Positions 51,292-60,503 of a DNA stretch of 64,000 nt are shown here, in pieces. Source of the DNA: Christiangramia oceanisediminis (GTDB taxonomy: Bacteria > Bacteroidota > Bacteroidia > Flavobacteriales > Flavobacteriaceae). The notes under the pieces were generated by a model. The model was not told where the DNA came from. It was given only the letters and a program-made list of their open reading frames with translations, and did not search any database. The stretch's first letter is position 1, and every line of letters starts with the position of its first letter. The stretch is from contig NZ_JANCNS010000002.1 of the NCBI RefSeq assembly GCF_022570735.2, forward strand, positions 992,001 through 1,056,000. Reading direction: 5' to 3'. The position numbers and the translations under genes were made by a program.

Positions 51292-52749
51292 TTAGGCCCT
51301 TTTCAGAAGCCTGTTCAGGATATTATTTATTTCCGGTGAAATCTTCAGAAGGTAAATAAGGGAAATATATAATAACCCGCTAAGACTTCCTTTTATCAAA
51401 ATGTCCAGAATTGGATGAAAACCGGTTTCCAGGTAAAAAAAGCCAACCGTAAAAATGGACATTATAAGCAAGACCAGCCCGCTAAGACCTGTAAAAGGAT
51501 GAGCTCCAAATTTTCGGTACACAATAAAAATTTTTGAGGTATTATACAGGAAGAAAGCTATAAAGCTTGCCATCGCAGCCCCCTTAATGCCAAATTCAGG
51601 GATAAAGTATAAATTCAGCAAAAAAGCCAGGATCACCAGGACCACACCAACCCCCAGAACAATGCGGTAGTAATCTGAGTTAAAAAGTATACTATTGTTA
51701 TTTCCGAGGAAATTATCATATAACTTCACCAGGGAGATAAGCATCACTACCAGCAAACTTATTTCATATTCATCCGGAATGAGTTCATACAGCGATTCCA
51801 CGTTAGTAATGATCCAGATAAAGATCAATCCGCTAACGATAAAAAGATTCAGGGAACTTTTAACATACAGATCTTTAAGAGAGGCTCTGTCCCTATTGTT
51901 TAGCATCTCGGCGGTTAAGGGATTCGTGATCTGGTGCATGGCTTTTTGAGGCACCGAAATTACCGTAGCAATATAAACCGCGATCCCGTAAACAGCCACA
52001 TTTTCGATGGGCAAATAATATTCGATCATCACCTTATCCAGGTCTAAAAGCACCGTGGCCACCGACGCTGCCACCAGGATAAGTGCTGAATATTTTAAAA
52101 CCGGCGATAAATTCTTTGGAAACCTGAAGCTGAAATTTGGCCTGTGCAATGAAAAGGCATACATGGCCATGATGATTGTTCGTATAACAAAAACGCCGGA
52201 AATTGCATAGATAAAACTGTTTACTTCTATCCACTTAAAATAAACAGCAAATAACAAAAGGCTTATACAGAACCTGTGGAAGACTTCTTTCATAAAATTT
52301 CCGAAGCTGCTTTTATAATAAAGCTTGGACCAGGAAAAGAATATTTCAAAATAAGACGTGGCCAGCGCAATTAAAAATATTAGCCAGATATATGGCTGCA
52401 CCAGGCTGTTCTCCCCTTTAAAATAATCCAGTAGCTGCTCGTAAAAGAATAAACCCAAAGACCCGGTAATTAGCGCTACACCAAGCGGGATAAGCAGCAC
52501 CAGGTTTAAAAGCCTGTCCTGCTCCCCCCTTGTCTTATAAGAGGTAAAGAATTTGATTAGGGTACTGTGAACACCAAAAACCAGAAATGGCCAGATCAAA
52601 TTAGCCGCAGATAACAGGAAACTTACCAGACCATAATATTCCTTATCCAGGAAATAAGTGAATAGGAATAAAGTGTTCACCGCGCCTATCCCAAAACCGA
52701 TATAGGTGGTGACCATATTCTTGATGGACTGGCTGATTATGATTCCCAT
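51292..52749 (-). CDS. Polysaccharide/O-antigen flippase (Wzx-like)
   Basis: A 485-residue inner-membrane protein with about 12-14 hydrophobic helices, of the MOP/PST lipid-linked oligosaccharide flippase type: GIIISQSIKNMVTTYIGFGIGAVNTLFLFTYF at the start, FGVHSTLIKFFTSYKTRGEQ, and DLDKVMIEYYLPIENVAVYGIAVYIATVISVPQKAM. It probably moves undecaprenyl-linked glycan units across the membrane for surface polysaccharide. It directly follows a glycosyltransferase gene (1-bp gap) and together with it and YfhO forms a glycan-related minus-strand run. Confidence 0.9.
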   Translation of the reverse strand: MGIIISQSIKNMVTTYIGFGIGAVNTLFLFTYFLDKEYYGLVSFLLSAANLIWPFLVFGVHSTLIKFFTSYKTRGEQDRLLNLVLLIPLGVALITGSLGLFFYEQLLDYFKGENSLVQPYIWLIFLIALATSYFEIFFSWSKLYYKSSFGNFMKEVFHRFCISLLLFAVYFKWIEVNSFIYAISGVFVIRTIIMAMYAFSLHRPNFSFRFPKNLSPVLKYSALILVAASVATVLLDLDKVMIEYYLPIENVAVYGIAVYIATVISVPQKAMHQITNPLTAEMLNNRDRASLKDLYVKSSLNLFIVSGLIFIWIITNVESLYELIPDEYEISLLVVMLISLVKLYDNFLGNNNSILFNSDYYRIVLGVGVVLVILAFLLNLYFIPEFGIKGAAMASFIAFFLYNTSKIFIVYRKFGAHPFTGLSGLVLLIMSIFTVGFFYLETGFHPILDILIKGSLSGLLYISLIYLLKISPEINNILNRLLKRA

Positions 52750-54033
52750 TTATAATGAATGGATAAGCTGGGCAAGTTGCCCGGTTAATTCCCTGCGGTG
52801 AAAACTGGAGATTCCAATAGAATTCAGGCCAGAATTCCCCTTCTTGAAATATTCAAATTGTTCCCTGATATAATTTTCAAGTTCTTTACGATCATTATAA
52901 TTAAAGACTTCCCCGCTTTTAGTTTCCCGGATGATCTTTGCGGCATCCCAGTTCTCCGGACCTATGGCCAGAATTGGGTTTTTAGCGGCGAGGTATTCAA
53001 AGATCTTACCCGGAATGATGCCACGCGTTTCTTCAGAATCGATTTCGATAAGCAGCAAAATAGAAGCCTGTCTTTGCATTTCCACGGCCCTGGAATGATT
53101 TACATAGCCTTCATTTACCACGAAAGGCATCAGCTCATGTTGTTGAAGTTCGCTCAACACCTCCTCGCTAATTCTTCCCGCAAGTCGCAACCTGAAATGT
53201 GATTTAAAATCATCATCGGTTTTTATAATTTCTGCAAGGGATTGCCAGAGAATGCAAGGATTTCTGCCTGCCAGTAACGAACCTATATGGGAGATCTCGA
53301 AATTTTCCTTTTTTTGGGACCGGTCATTTACTGAAATATCAAAACCATTAGTGATAAGGCTAACGGGTTTTGAAGTTTTATTCTGAAATTCTTCCCTGGT
53401 CGTATAACTGGTGGTTATGATATGGTTAGCTGAAGTAAGTACCTTTTTTTCCAGTTTTTGGTGCCTGGCCTGGGAAGAACTGGTTAATTTCAGCTTTTTA
53501 TGATATCCAATCCGGGTCCAGGGATCGCGAAAATCGGCTATCCATTTTACCCGTGTTTGTTCCTTAAGCTGAAGACCTATAAGGTGAAGGCTGTGAGGTG
53601 GACCGGTTGTTATAATTGCCTCGTAATTCTGCTTTTCAAGTTCCTTTTTAAGGAATTTTACTGAAGGTTTTATCCAGAACTTTCGGGCATCAGGAATAAA
53701 GAAATTGCCCCGAATAAAGAGTAAGGCCTTTTGGAGGGCCGTTTGTTCTTCTTCAGCTTCAATGATCCCTGAACTTATTGTCTGGGTTTGTTTTCTGGAG
53801 AAAATGCCCGCTATGCTATAGGGCTCAAAGATCTTTTGCTTTAAGATTTTAATGTTCGAGGGAACTTCAGAATTAAGGCTCTCATCTAGTATGGGGTAAC
53901 TGGGATTTTCAGGAACATACACCACCGGTTCGATCTCAAAATCACGCAGGTATTTAACAAATTTCAGCCAGCGTTGCACACCTGGCCCACCAGCCGGAGG
54001 CCAGTAATAAGTTATGATGAGAACTTTTTTCAT
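52750..54033 (-). CDS. GT4-type glycosyltransferase
   Basis: A 427-residue GT-B glycosyltransferase, family 4-like. The N-terminal glycine-rich KVLIITYYWPPAGGPGVQRWLKFVKYL is the acceptor-side motif, IITTGPPHSLHLIGLQLK and WIADFRDPW lie in the first Rossmann domain, and the C-terminal donor domain has HIGSLLAGRNP, GRISEEVL, and the E-x7-E-like IPGKIFEYLAAKNPILAIGPE. It likely adds a sugar to a lipid-linked surface glycan. Gene order with the flippase supports this. Confidence 0.93.
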   Translation of the reverse strand: MKKVLIITYYWPPAGGPGVQRWLKFVKYLRDFEIEPVVYVPENPSYPILDESLNSEVPSNIKILKQKIFEPYSIAGIFSRKQTQTISSGIIEAEEEQTALQKALLFIRGNFFIPDARKFWIKPSVKFLKKELEKQNYEAIITTGPPHSLHLIGLQLKEQTRVKWIADFRDPWTRIGYHKKLKLTSSSQARHQKLEKKVLTSANHIITTSYTTREEFQNKTSKPVSLITNGFDISVNDRSQKKENFEISHIGSLLAGRNPCILWQSLAEIIKTDDDFKSHFRLRLAGRISEEVLSELQQHELMPFVVNEGYVNHSRAVEMQRQASILLLIEIDSEETRGIIPGKIFEYLAAKNPILAIGPENWDAAKIIRETKSGEVFNYNDRKELENYIREQFEYFKKGNSGLNSIGISSFHRRELTGQLAQLIHSL

Positions 54034-54047
54034 TCAACAGAAGTTGG

Positions 54048-56462
54048 CTAGTTTCTCTTTTTCAATTCAAACCCAATTCCTCCGATCAATACCAGTACCA
54101 GGATCAATGAACTAACCAGTGAAACCGTACTTCCGGTTTTGATCACCGAAGGCTCGAATTTAAAAGTGATCTCATGATCACCCGCAGGAACATTCATTCC
54201 CCGCAGCACATAATTAACCTGAACATGTCCTACCGGTTCTCCATCTAAATAGGCCTGCCAGCCCGGCTGATAATAGGCTTCAGAAAATACCGCAAATTGC
54301 GATGAGGGAGCACTAACCTCATATCTGAGTTCATTTGGCTGCTGATGGGTTAATTCAATACTGGCTTCAGAACTATAATCGAAATCGGTATTAACCTCAT
54401 TTTTAAAAGTATCATTGATCACCGCGGTTCTCTGGAGGTCCACCTCGTTTAACTGAAGGATCTCCTGGTTGGCATTATCAACCCATTCTAATTGCTCCAC
54501 GAACCAGGCATTTCCGAATGGGTTAGGATTTTGCTGCGCCTGGTTGCCCTCCTCCGTTGGAATAATGAAATACTTCACGTTGAGCATATTCAGAATATCC
54601 ATATTGTTCTGTGAAATATAGAAATCGTATAGATCCTGAATTCTTCCAGGTTTCGCTGCATGATATCCCCCAAGCGCATTATGGAAATAAGAAGTCCTGG
54701 CTGTATTAAACGGATTGCCCGAAAGATCATACACCCGGTAGTGAGTTGCATCCTGAAGAATTGCTGCATCGGCTTCCATCATCTGGAATGGCTGCTGCAT
54801 TTCCCTGGCCTGAACAAAATCATCTTCATTCACATAGCGCTTATCAACACCAATTAGATCTACCAGGAACAGGATCACGAATCCGCCAATAACCAGGTTT
54901 CGGTTTATCTTTCCGTTTAAATAGCCAAAAATAAGCCCTGCTGAAAGCAACACAAAGATCAGGGATCGAATCACGTCTGAAGTGAAGATAGACTTCCGGT
55001 CTTCTTCCAGCGCATTCATGAAATCCATCCCAAACTGCTGCCGGTACATAGCATCCTGGGCACCGGAAAAATCGAACAGAACTGATTTGAATAATAAAAA
55101 GATAAGCAGTAAACCTCCGGTTCCTATTACCGACCATTTTAAAGCGTAAAGCTTTTCTTCCTTTTTAATATTTTCAAGGAACAGCTTGCACAGGCCAATT
55201 ACCGCCATTAACGGGATACACAATTCGAGTATCACCTGAATAGAAGAAACAGCCCTGAACTTATTATAAAGCGGCACTAAATCTATAAAGAATTGCGTCA
55301 AAAATTCGAAGTTCCTACCCCAACTCAATAAAAGGGCCAGGATACTACCGCCTACGATCCACCATTTCAATCGGCCTTTGATCAAGAATAAGGCAAAGAC
55401 GAAAAGGAAAATTACAGCGGCACCTATGTAAGCCGGAGCTGCTACATAGGTTTGATCGCCCCAGTAGGTAGGTACATTTTCGGTAAAATCGGCCGCCTGT
55501 GTGGTCGAGGCTCCCATTTTTCTCAGGGCGTCATATACATTTGAATCCTTTCCTATATTTTCTGAACTCCCTCCTCCCATAAATCTTGGGACAAAAAGGT
55601 TGAAAGTTTCCAGTATTCCATAACTGTATTCGGTAATGTACTCAAAACCGAGTCCGCTTTTCTCAATAGGACTTCCGTCAGGGTTGATGCTAAGATCAGA
55701 CTGCCCCCTAGTACTAAAATCAGCATACTCACTGGTTGCCATTAAATTCGTCGCGTTGGCCGCCACACCTAAAATCACGGCTACGACCATAATTCCGAGC
55801 GCTTTAAAATATTTTGGAAGCAATTTCTTTTTCCAGGCATCTACCAGGTATGCGATTCCAAGGGCGATCACCAGCAGTAACAAATAATAGGTCATCTGGA
55901 AGTGATTGGCCTGTATCTCGAGGGCCATGGCTACGGCAAGGAGCAGGAAACTCCATATATTCCTGTGCCTGAAGACAGCGATTATCCCGGCCAGCACCAT
56001 AGGCATATAGGCGATCGCATGCGCCTTGGCATTATGGCCAACGCCAAGGATGATGATAAGGTAAGTTGAAAATCCGAAGCCCAGAGCTCCCAGGAAAGCC
56101 AATTTATAGTCCAGCTTCATACAAAGCAGCAGAATGTAAAAGCCTATGAAATATAAAAACAGGTAATCTGCAGGCCTGGGAAGAAATCTAAGAGCCAGGT
56201 CCAGTTTCTTTACATAATTATGAGGATAATAAGCACCAAGCTGGTAAGTAGGCATACCACCAAAGGCCGAATCGGTCCAGTAGGGTTCTTCCCCGGTCTC
56301 GGCCCTGAAATCATTTTGTTCCTTCGCCATCCCGATATACTGAACGATATCACTCTGGAAGATCTCCTTTCCCTGAAGAACCGGACTAAAATAGAATAAG
56401 GATAAAATTACAAATCCTGCCAGTGCGAGCAGGTGAGGTAAGAATTGCTTCAGTTTGGCCAT
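54048..56462 (-). CDS. YfhO-family membrane glycosyltransferase-like protein
   Basis: An 804-residue polytopic protein (start placed at MAKLKQFLPHLL; an ATG 18 codons upstream would give 822). About 11-13 transmembrane helices, starting LLALAGFVILSLFYFSPVL, with GC-fold landmarks such as an acidic first loop (FQSDIVQYIGM) and the C-terminal YQPGWQAYLDGEPVGHVQVNYVLRGMNVPAGDHEITFKFEPS domain, all typical of YfhO (glycosylation of lipoteichoic acid or other envelope polymers in Firmicutes). In this phylum the acceptor is unknown. It lies 14 bp upstream of the GT4 gene. Confidence 0.9.
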   Translation of the reverse strand: MAKLKQFLPHLLALAGFVILSLFYFSPVLQGKEIFQSDIVQYIGMAKEQNDFRAETGEEPYWTDSAFGGMPTYQLGAYYPHNYVKKLDLALRFLPRPADYLFLYFIGFYILLLCMKLDYKLAFLGALGFGFSTYLIIILGVGHNAKAHAIAYMPMVLAGIIAVFRHRNIWSFLLLAVAMALEIQANHFQMTYYLLLLVIALGIAYLVDAWKKKLLPKYFKALGIMVVAVILGVAANATNLMATSEYADFSTRGQSDLSINPDGSPIEKSGLGFEYITEYSYGILETFNLFVPRFMGGGSSENIGKDSNVYDALRKMGASTTQAADFTENVPTYWGDQTYVAAPAYIGAAVIFLFVFALFLIKGRLKWWIVGGSILALLLSWGRNFEFLTQFFIDLVPLYNKFRAVSSIQVILELCIPLMAVIGLCKLFLENIKKEEKLYALKWSVIGTGGLLLIFLLFKSVLFDFSGAQDAMYRQQFGMDFMNALEEDRKSIFTSDVIRSLIFVLLSAGLIFGYLNGKINRNLVIGGFVILFLVDLIGVDKRYVNEDDFVQAREMQQPFQMMEADAAILQDATHYRVYDLSGNPFNTARTSYFHNALGGYHAAKPGRIQDLYDFYISQNNMDILNMLNVKYFIIPTEEGNQAQQNPNPFGNAWFVEQLEWVDNANQEILQLNEVDLQRTAVINDTFKNEVNTDFDYSSEASIELTHQQPNELRYEVSAPSSQFAVFSEAYYQPGWQAYLDGEPVGHVQVNYVLRGMNVPAGDHEITFKFEPSVIKTGSTVSLVSSLILVLVLIGGIGFELKKRN

Positions 56463-56530
56463 TAAACGGGGCTTTTTGATTATTTCAGAATAAAAAGACA
56501 AGCCTCTGAAAGGCATTGTTAAAATCGAAA

Positions 56531-56815
56531 TTAATCAATTTCTTCGTAATCGATATACTCCCCCACTTTTTTATTGGAACGGCGCTTAGAACCAGATTTT
56601 TTATCTATGCTAACCTCGCCTTCCTGTTTTTGATTCTGATGCTGGTAGCCGCCAAACTGCTGGTTGAATTGCTGCTCGAACTTCTTCCCCATTTTCTTCA
56701 TGAAATATTTGAGAATCATGGGACCGAAAAAGCGGAAAAATATTTTAAGACCGAAGTATACTAACAAAACGATAAGTACCGTTTTTAGTACTCCGGATAA
56801 TGATGCTTCTAACAT
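56531..56815 (-). CDS. DUF4834 family protein
   Basis: A 94-residue small membrane protein. A single hydrophobic segment (LSGVLKTVLIVLLVYFGLKIFFRFF) is followed by basic/Gln-rich sequence (MKKMGKKFEQQFNQQFGGYQHQNQKQEG) and the conserved acidic end EYIDYEEID. The pattern matches DUF4834, a Bacteroidetes-only family without assigned function. It is 68 bp upstream of the YfhO start and probably heads that transcript. Confidence 0.85.
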   Translation of the reverse strand: MLEASLSGVLKTVLIVLLVYFGLKIFFRFFGPMILKYFMKKMGKKFEQQFNQQFGGYQHQNQKQEGEVSIDKKSGSKRRSNKKVGEYIDYEEID

Positions 56816-56920
56816 TTGAATGCTTTTTGCAAAAATAAAAAGAAGCCTTCACAAACCTATAAGACTGAACATAAAATTATAATAAATCTCCTATATTTGA
56901 GGGAAACAAGCCCACCATCC

Positions 56921-57904
56921 ATGCGGAAAATAGCATTTCTAAGCCTGTTCTTTTTCACGTTCCATTTGATGAACGCTCAATATACCGAAACCATCAATTC
57001 AAACCGTCCGGGACAGTCCCAGGGGGCATTTGCCGTTGGTACCAATGTGATCCAACTCGAAACCGGCGGATTTTTCGGTGATGAAGAGCATACCGGGTAC
57101 GGAACCCAGGCAGGGGTCTGGGGAATAGATTACCAGCTTAGATATGGTTTGCTATATGAAAGACTGGAGATCAACCTCATTGGTGCCTATGAATCCCAGG
57201 ATGTGGTTCAGAATTTCTTGGGTGTAGACAGTGAATACAAGATCAATAATTTTAGATCAAATACTATAGGCGCAAAATATTTAATTTTTGACCCTTATGT
57301 GAGCCTTGAAGAGGACAAACCTAACTTATACAGCTGGAAAGCAAACCAAAGATTCAAATGGAAAACATTGATTCCGGCTATTTCAATCTATGCTGGGGCG
57401 AATTTTGCCTTTGGAGATAACCCATACCTGTTCGAAGGAGAAAGCAAATTTAGTCCCAAGGCTGCCATTATCACCCAGAATAACTGGGGACGCTGGGTAC
57501 TGGTTCTTAATTTTATAGGAGACCGACTCACGGAAGACTTCAGGTCCTACACTGGCATCATAACCGTAACCCACACTCTTACTGAAAACCTGGCGATATT
57601 TGGCGAATACCAGGGGATCATCAGTGATCTGTATGCAGATGATATCCTGCGTGGAGGAGCTGCCTATTTAATTGGCGAGAACTTCCAGTTTGATGTTTCA
57701 GGACTGGTGAACTTCAAGGATACGCCTTCAAAATGGCAGGTTGCCGCTGGGATTTCTTATAGATTCGATCTACATAAGGTAGACGAATTCCTGGAAGAGT
57801 CCAATGAAGGGAACAAAAGAAGACAGCGAAGTGAAAAGCTTGGTGAAGAGATCGAAAACGAGAACGGTAATGGAAACGGCAACGGTAGCGGAGGCGGAAA
57901 TTAG
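56921..57904 (+). CDS. Outer-membrane beta-barrel transporter-like protein
   Basis: A 327-residue exported protein started at MRKIAFLSLFFFTFHLMNAQ, which is a signal peptide. The frame is open 35 codons further upstream without plausible coding. It begins YTETINSNRPGQSQGAFAVG, the pattern of the transporter/MetA-pathway OM barrel family, and continues as alternating amphipathic strands (LRYGLLYERLEINLIGAYES, LYLIGENFQFDVSGLVNFKD-type). The C-terminus is a Gly/Asn-rich low-complexity tail (about 312-327), which is unusual for a barrel. Substrate unknown. Confidence 0.82.
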   Translation: MRKIAFLSLFFFTFHLMNAQYTETINSNRPGQSQGAFAVGTNVIQLETGGFFGDEEHTGYGTQAGVWGIDYQLRYGLLYERLEINLIGAYESQDVVQNFLGVDSEYKINNFRSNTIGAKYLIFDPYVSLEEDKPNLYSWKANQRFKWKTLIPAISIYAGANFAFGDNPYLFEGESKFSPKAAIITQNNWGRWVLVLNFIGDRLTEDFRSYTGIITVTHTLTENLAIFGEYQGIISDLYADDILRGGAAYLIGENFQFDVSGLVNFKDTPSKWQVAAGISYRFDLHKVDEFLEESNEGNKRRQRSEKLGEEIENENGNGNGNGSGGGN

Positions 57905-57926
57905 AAAGACATTATTTTTTGAAACT

Positions 57927-57957
57927 AAAAATGCCGGTTTAAAAACCGGCATTTTTT
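57927..57957. terminator. Strong bidirectional terminator
   Basis: AAAAATGCCGGTTT and AAACCGGCATTTTTT, nearly perfect, with an AA loop. It separates the OM barrel gene and the convergent alpha-oxoamine synthase gene. Confidence 0.88.
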
Positions 57958-57978
57958 ATTCTGGGTATATATTATTTC

Positions 57979-59241
57979 TTACTTGTTAGCCATCGCTTCT
58001 TCTACAGAAGCCGAAAGCCTTTTATAAGTTCCATTTTCAAGTCTTTCCCTGATCGCAGAGAATGCGTCAAGAGTTTCTTCGATATCCTGCATGGTATGCG
58101 TAGCAGTTGGGATCATTCTTAGAAGGATAAGGCCTTTAGGAATTACCGGGTAAACCACGATCGAACAGAATACACCATGATTTTCACGAAGGTCTTTTAC
58201 AAGCGCCATGGCTTCCGGGATACTTCCTTTCAGGTAAACCGGGGTTACGCAACTTTGGGTTGTTCCAATGTCGAAACCTCTGTCTTTTAATCCGTTCTGA
58301 AGGGCGTTCACATTATCCCAAAGCTTTTCTTTTAGCTCTGGCATGGTGCGAAGCATTTCCAATCGTTTTAATGCACCAACAACGAGCTGCATTTGCAGTG
58401 ATTTGGCGAACATTTGCGAACGAAGGTTGTATTTTAAATAATCGATGATCTCTTTATCACCGGCGATAAAAGCTCCGGTGCTGGCAAGGGATTTAGCAAA
58501 AGTGGCGAAATATACATCGATCTCGTCCTGTATTCCCTGCTCCTCTCCGGCTCCGGCTCCTGTTTTACCAAGGGTTCCGAATCCGTGAGCATCGTCTACA
58601 AATAATCTGAAATTATATTTTTTCTTAAGCTCAACGATCTCTTTAAGTTTTCCCTGTTCACCGCGCATTCCGAAGACTCCTTCAGAAATAAGAAGAATTC
58701 CGCCGCCGGTCTGTTCAGCGATTTTGGTAGCGCGCTTAAGGTTCTTCTCGATACTTTCCATATCGTTGTGCTTATAGGTAAAACGCTGACCAAGGTGCAA
58801 CCTAACACCGTCTATGATACAGGCATGAGCATCTACATCATAAACGATCACGTCCTGCTTGGAAACCAGTGCGTCTATAGTAGAAACCATACCCTGGTAA
58901 CCAAAATTCAAAAGATAAGCGGCCTGCTTATGAACAAAAGAAGCCAGTTCATCCTGTAATCTTTCATGAAGATCTGTATGACCACTCATCATCCTCGCCC
59001 CCATAGGATAAGCAGAACCATACTCGGCAGCTGCTTCAGCATCTACTTTACGAACCTCGGGATGGTTTGCCAAACCTAAATAATCGTTGATGCTCCAGGT
59101 AATTACTTCTTTACCGCGGAATTTCATTCGATTAGAGATTGGCCCTTCCAGCTTTGGAAATACGAAATATCCTTCAGCCTGCTCCGCCCATTTACCCAAT
59201 GGTCCTTTGTCTTTGTAAATTTTATCAAATAAATCCTTCAT
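57979..59241 (-). CDS. Alpha-oxoamine synthase: probable cysteate acyltransferase (sulfonolipid synthesis)
   Basis: A 420-residue PLP enzyme of the KBL/AONS/serine palmitoyltransferase family, condensing an amino acid with an acyl thioester and losing CO2. The PLP lysine is K250 (TFAKSLASTGAFIAG), D217 and H219 lie in FVDDAHGFG, and H139 in DVDAHACIIDG stacks on the cofactor. KBL would need a nearby tdh, AONS would sit with bio genes; neither is here. A cysteine/cysteate-synthase-like gene is next upstream. I recall that the flavobacterial cysteate-fatty acyltransferase for capnine is of this SPT-like type. This is therefore my preferred call, with serine palmitoyltransferase as alternative. 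Confidence 0.8.
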   Translation of the reverse strand: MKDLFDKIYKDKGPLGKWAEQAEGYFVFPKLEGPISNRMKFRGKEVITWSINDYLGLANHPEVRKVDAEAAAEYGSAYPMGARMMSGHTDLHERLQDELASFVHKQAAYLLNFGYQGMVSTIDALVSKQDVIVYDVDAHACIIDGVRLHLGQRFTYKHNDMESIEKNLKRATKIAEQTGGGILLISEGVFGMRGEQGKLKEIVELKKKYNFRLFVDDAHGFGTLGKTGAGAGEEQGIQDEIDVYFATFAKSLASTGAFIAGDKEIIDYLKYNLRSQMFAKSLQMQLVVGALKRLEMLRTMPELKEKLWDNVNALQNGLKDRGFDIGTTQSCVTPVYLKGSIPEAMALVKDLRENHGVFCSIVVYPVIPKGLILLRMIPTATHTMQDIEETLDAFSAIRERLENGTYKRLSASVEEAMANK

Positions 59242-59330
59242 CAGTCATTTTTTAGACGAGCCGCAAAAATACTGAAAATTGGCTCAATTCTACAAAGTTA
59301 ATTTTCAACCCACGAAAGCTAAGAAAAACA

Positions 59331-59359
59331 AAGGCATCCAACAAGAAATTGGATGCCTT
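59331..59359 (-). terminator. Hairpin between the two PLP-enzyme genes
   Basis: AAGGCATCCAA (59331-59341) and TTGGATGCCTT (59349-59359), an 11-bp perfect stem, with a T-rich stretch on the minus strand. It likely ends or reduces the upstream transcript before the alpha-oxoamine synthase gene. Confidence 0.72.
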
Positions 59360-59385
59360 TTGTTAATAAGTGTTAAAAAGTTTTT

Positions 59386-60426
59386 CTATTTAATGATCTC
59401 TATATCCTGTGTGGAAAGTTCGTTTTTCGCATCGAAAAAGCCCTGTTCATTCATCCAGTCATCACTATAGATCTTACTCATATATCTTGATCCATGGTCT
59501 GGGAACAGCACTACCACCCTGGAATTTTCATCGAATTCACCTTCTTCGGCATATTGCTTAAGCCCCTGCATGGCAGCTCCACTGGTATAACCGGCAAAGA
59601 TCCCTTCGGTTCTCGCCAATTCTCGCGCTGTATGCGCAGCATCCTCATCAGAAACCTTCATGAATTGATCGATCACATCAAAATCGGTGGCAGTTGGGAT
59701 CAGGTTTTTCCCAAGCCCTTCAATTCTGTATGGATAGATCTCGTCTTTATCGAACTCCCTGGTTTCGTGGTATTTTTTTAATACCGAACCAAAGGCGTCT
59801 ATTCCAAGGATACGAATTTCAGGATTTTTAGATTTCAGGTACCTCGCCGTTCCGGAAATGGTTCCACCGGTACCGCTACAGGCAACCAGGTGTGTGATTT
59901 TTCCTTCAGTTTGTTTCCATATCTCGGGTCCGGTCGAGTTAAAATGAGCATCAATATTCAAATTATTGAAATATTGATTGATATATACCGAGGCTTTTAT
60001 TTCTGAATGCAGTCTTTTAGCAACCTCGTAGTAAGACCTTGGGTCATCTGCCGGAACGTTGGCCGGACAAACATATACCTTTGCTCCCATGGTTCTTAGC
60101 ATATCGATCTTATCCTTGGAGGATTTAGAACTTACCGCGAGGATGCATTCATAGCCTTTGATGATACTCACCATAGCAATGCTGAAACCGGTATTTCCAG
60201 AGGTGGTTTCAATAATCGTATCACCTGGCTTTAAAATACCTTTTCTTTCGGCTTCTTCAATGATATAAAGTGCGATTCGGTCTTTGGAAGAATGCCCAGG
60301 ATTGAATGCTTCTACTTTGGCGTGGTAGTCACCTTTAAATCCTGAGGTTATTTTGTTTAAGTGAATTAACGGAGTATTACCAACCAGTTGTAATACATTG
60401 TCATAAACCTTCAAGTCTTCTCTCAT
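59386..60426 (-). CDS. Cysteine/cystathionine beta-synthase-like PLP enzyme, candidate cysteate synthase
   Basis: A 346-residue fold-type II PLP enzyme. The PLP lysine is K48 in NPGHSSKDR, the substrate loop is [10 protein letters not shown], and the phosphate loop is [14 protein letters not shown]. The region [25 protein letters not shown] and [30 protein letters not shown] matches the CBS-like subgroup without CBS domains. It could make cystathionine or, with O-phosphoserine/serine and sulfite, cysteate. Placement directly upstream of the alpha-oxoamine synthase gene favours the second, feeding sulfonolipid synthesis. The reaction is inferred from context. Confidence 0.85.
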   Translation of the reverse strand: MREDLKVYDNVLQLVGNTPLIHLNKITSGFKGDYHAKVEAFNPGHSSKDRIALYIIEEAERKGILKPGDTIIETTSGNTGFSIAMVSIIKGYECILAVSSKSSKDKIDMLRTMGAKVYVCPANVPADDPRSYYEVAKRLHSEIKASVYINQYFNNLNIDAHFNSTGPEIWKQTEGKITHLVACSGTGGTISGTARYLKSKNPEIRILGIDAFGSVLKKYHETREFDKDEIYPYRIEGLGKNLIPTATDFDVIDQFMKVSDEDAAHTARELARTEGIFAGYTSGAAMQGLKQYAEEGEFDENSRVVVLFPDHGSRYMSKIYSDDWMNEQGFFDAKNELSTQDIEIIK

Positions 60427-60503
60427 AAATCGAAGTTCTTTTTACGAAAGGCTCTCAAATCGTTAAATTCAAAAACCGGTCAAATTTAAGGTAAATTTTT
60501 TAA

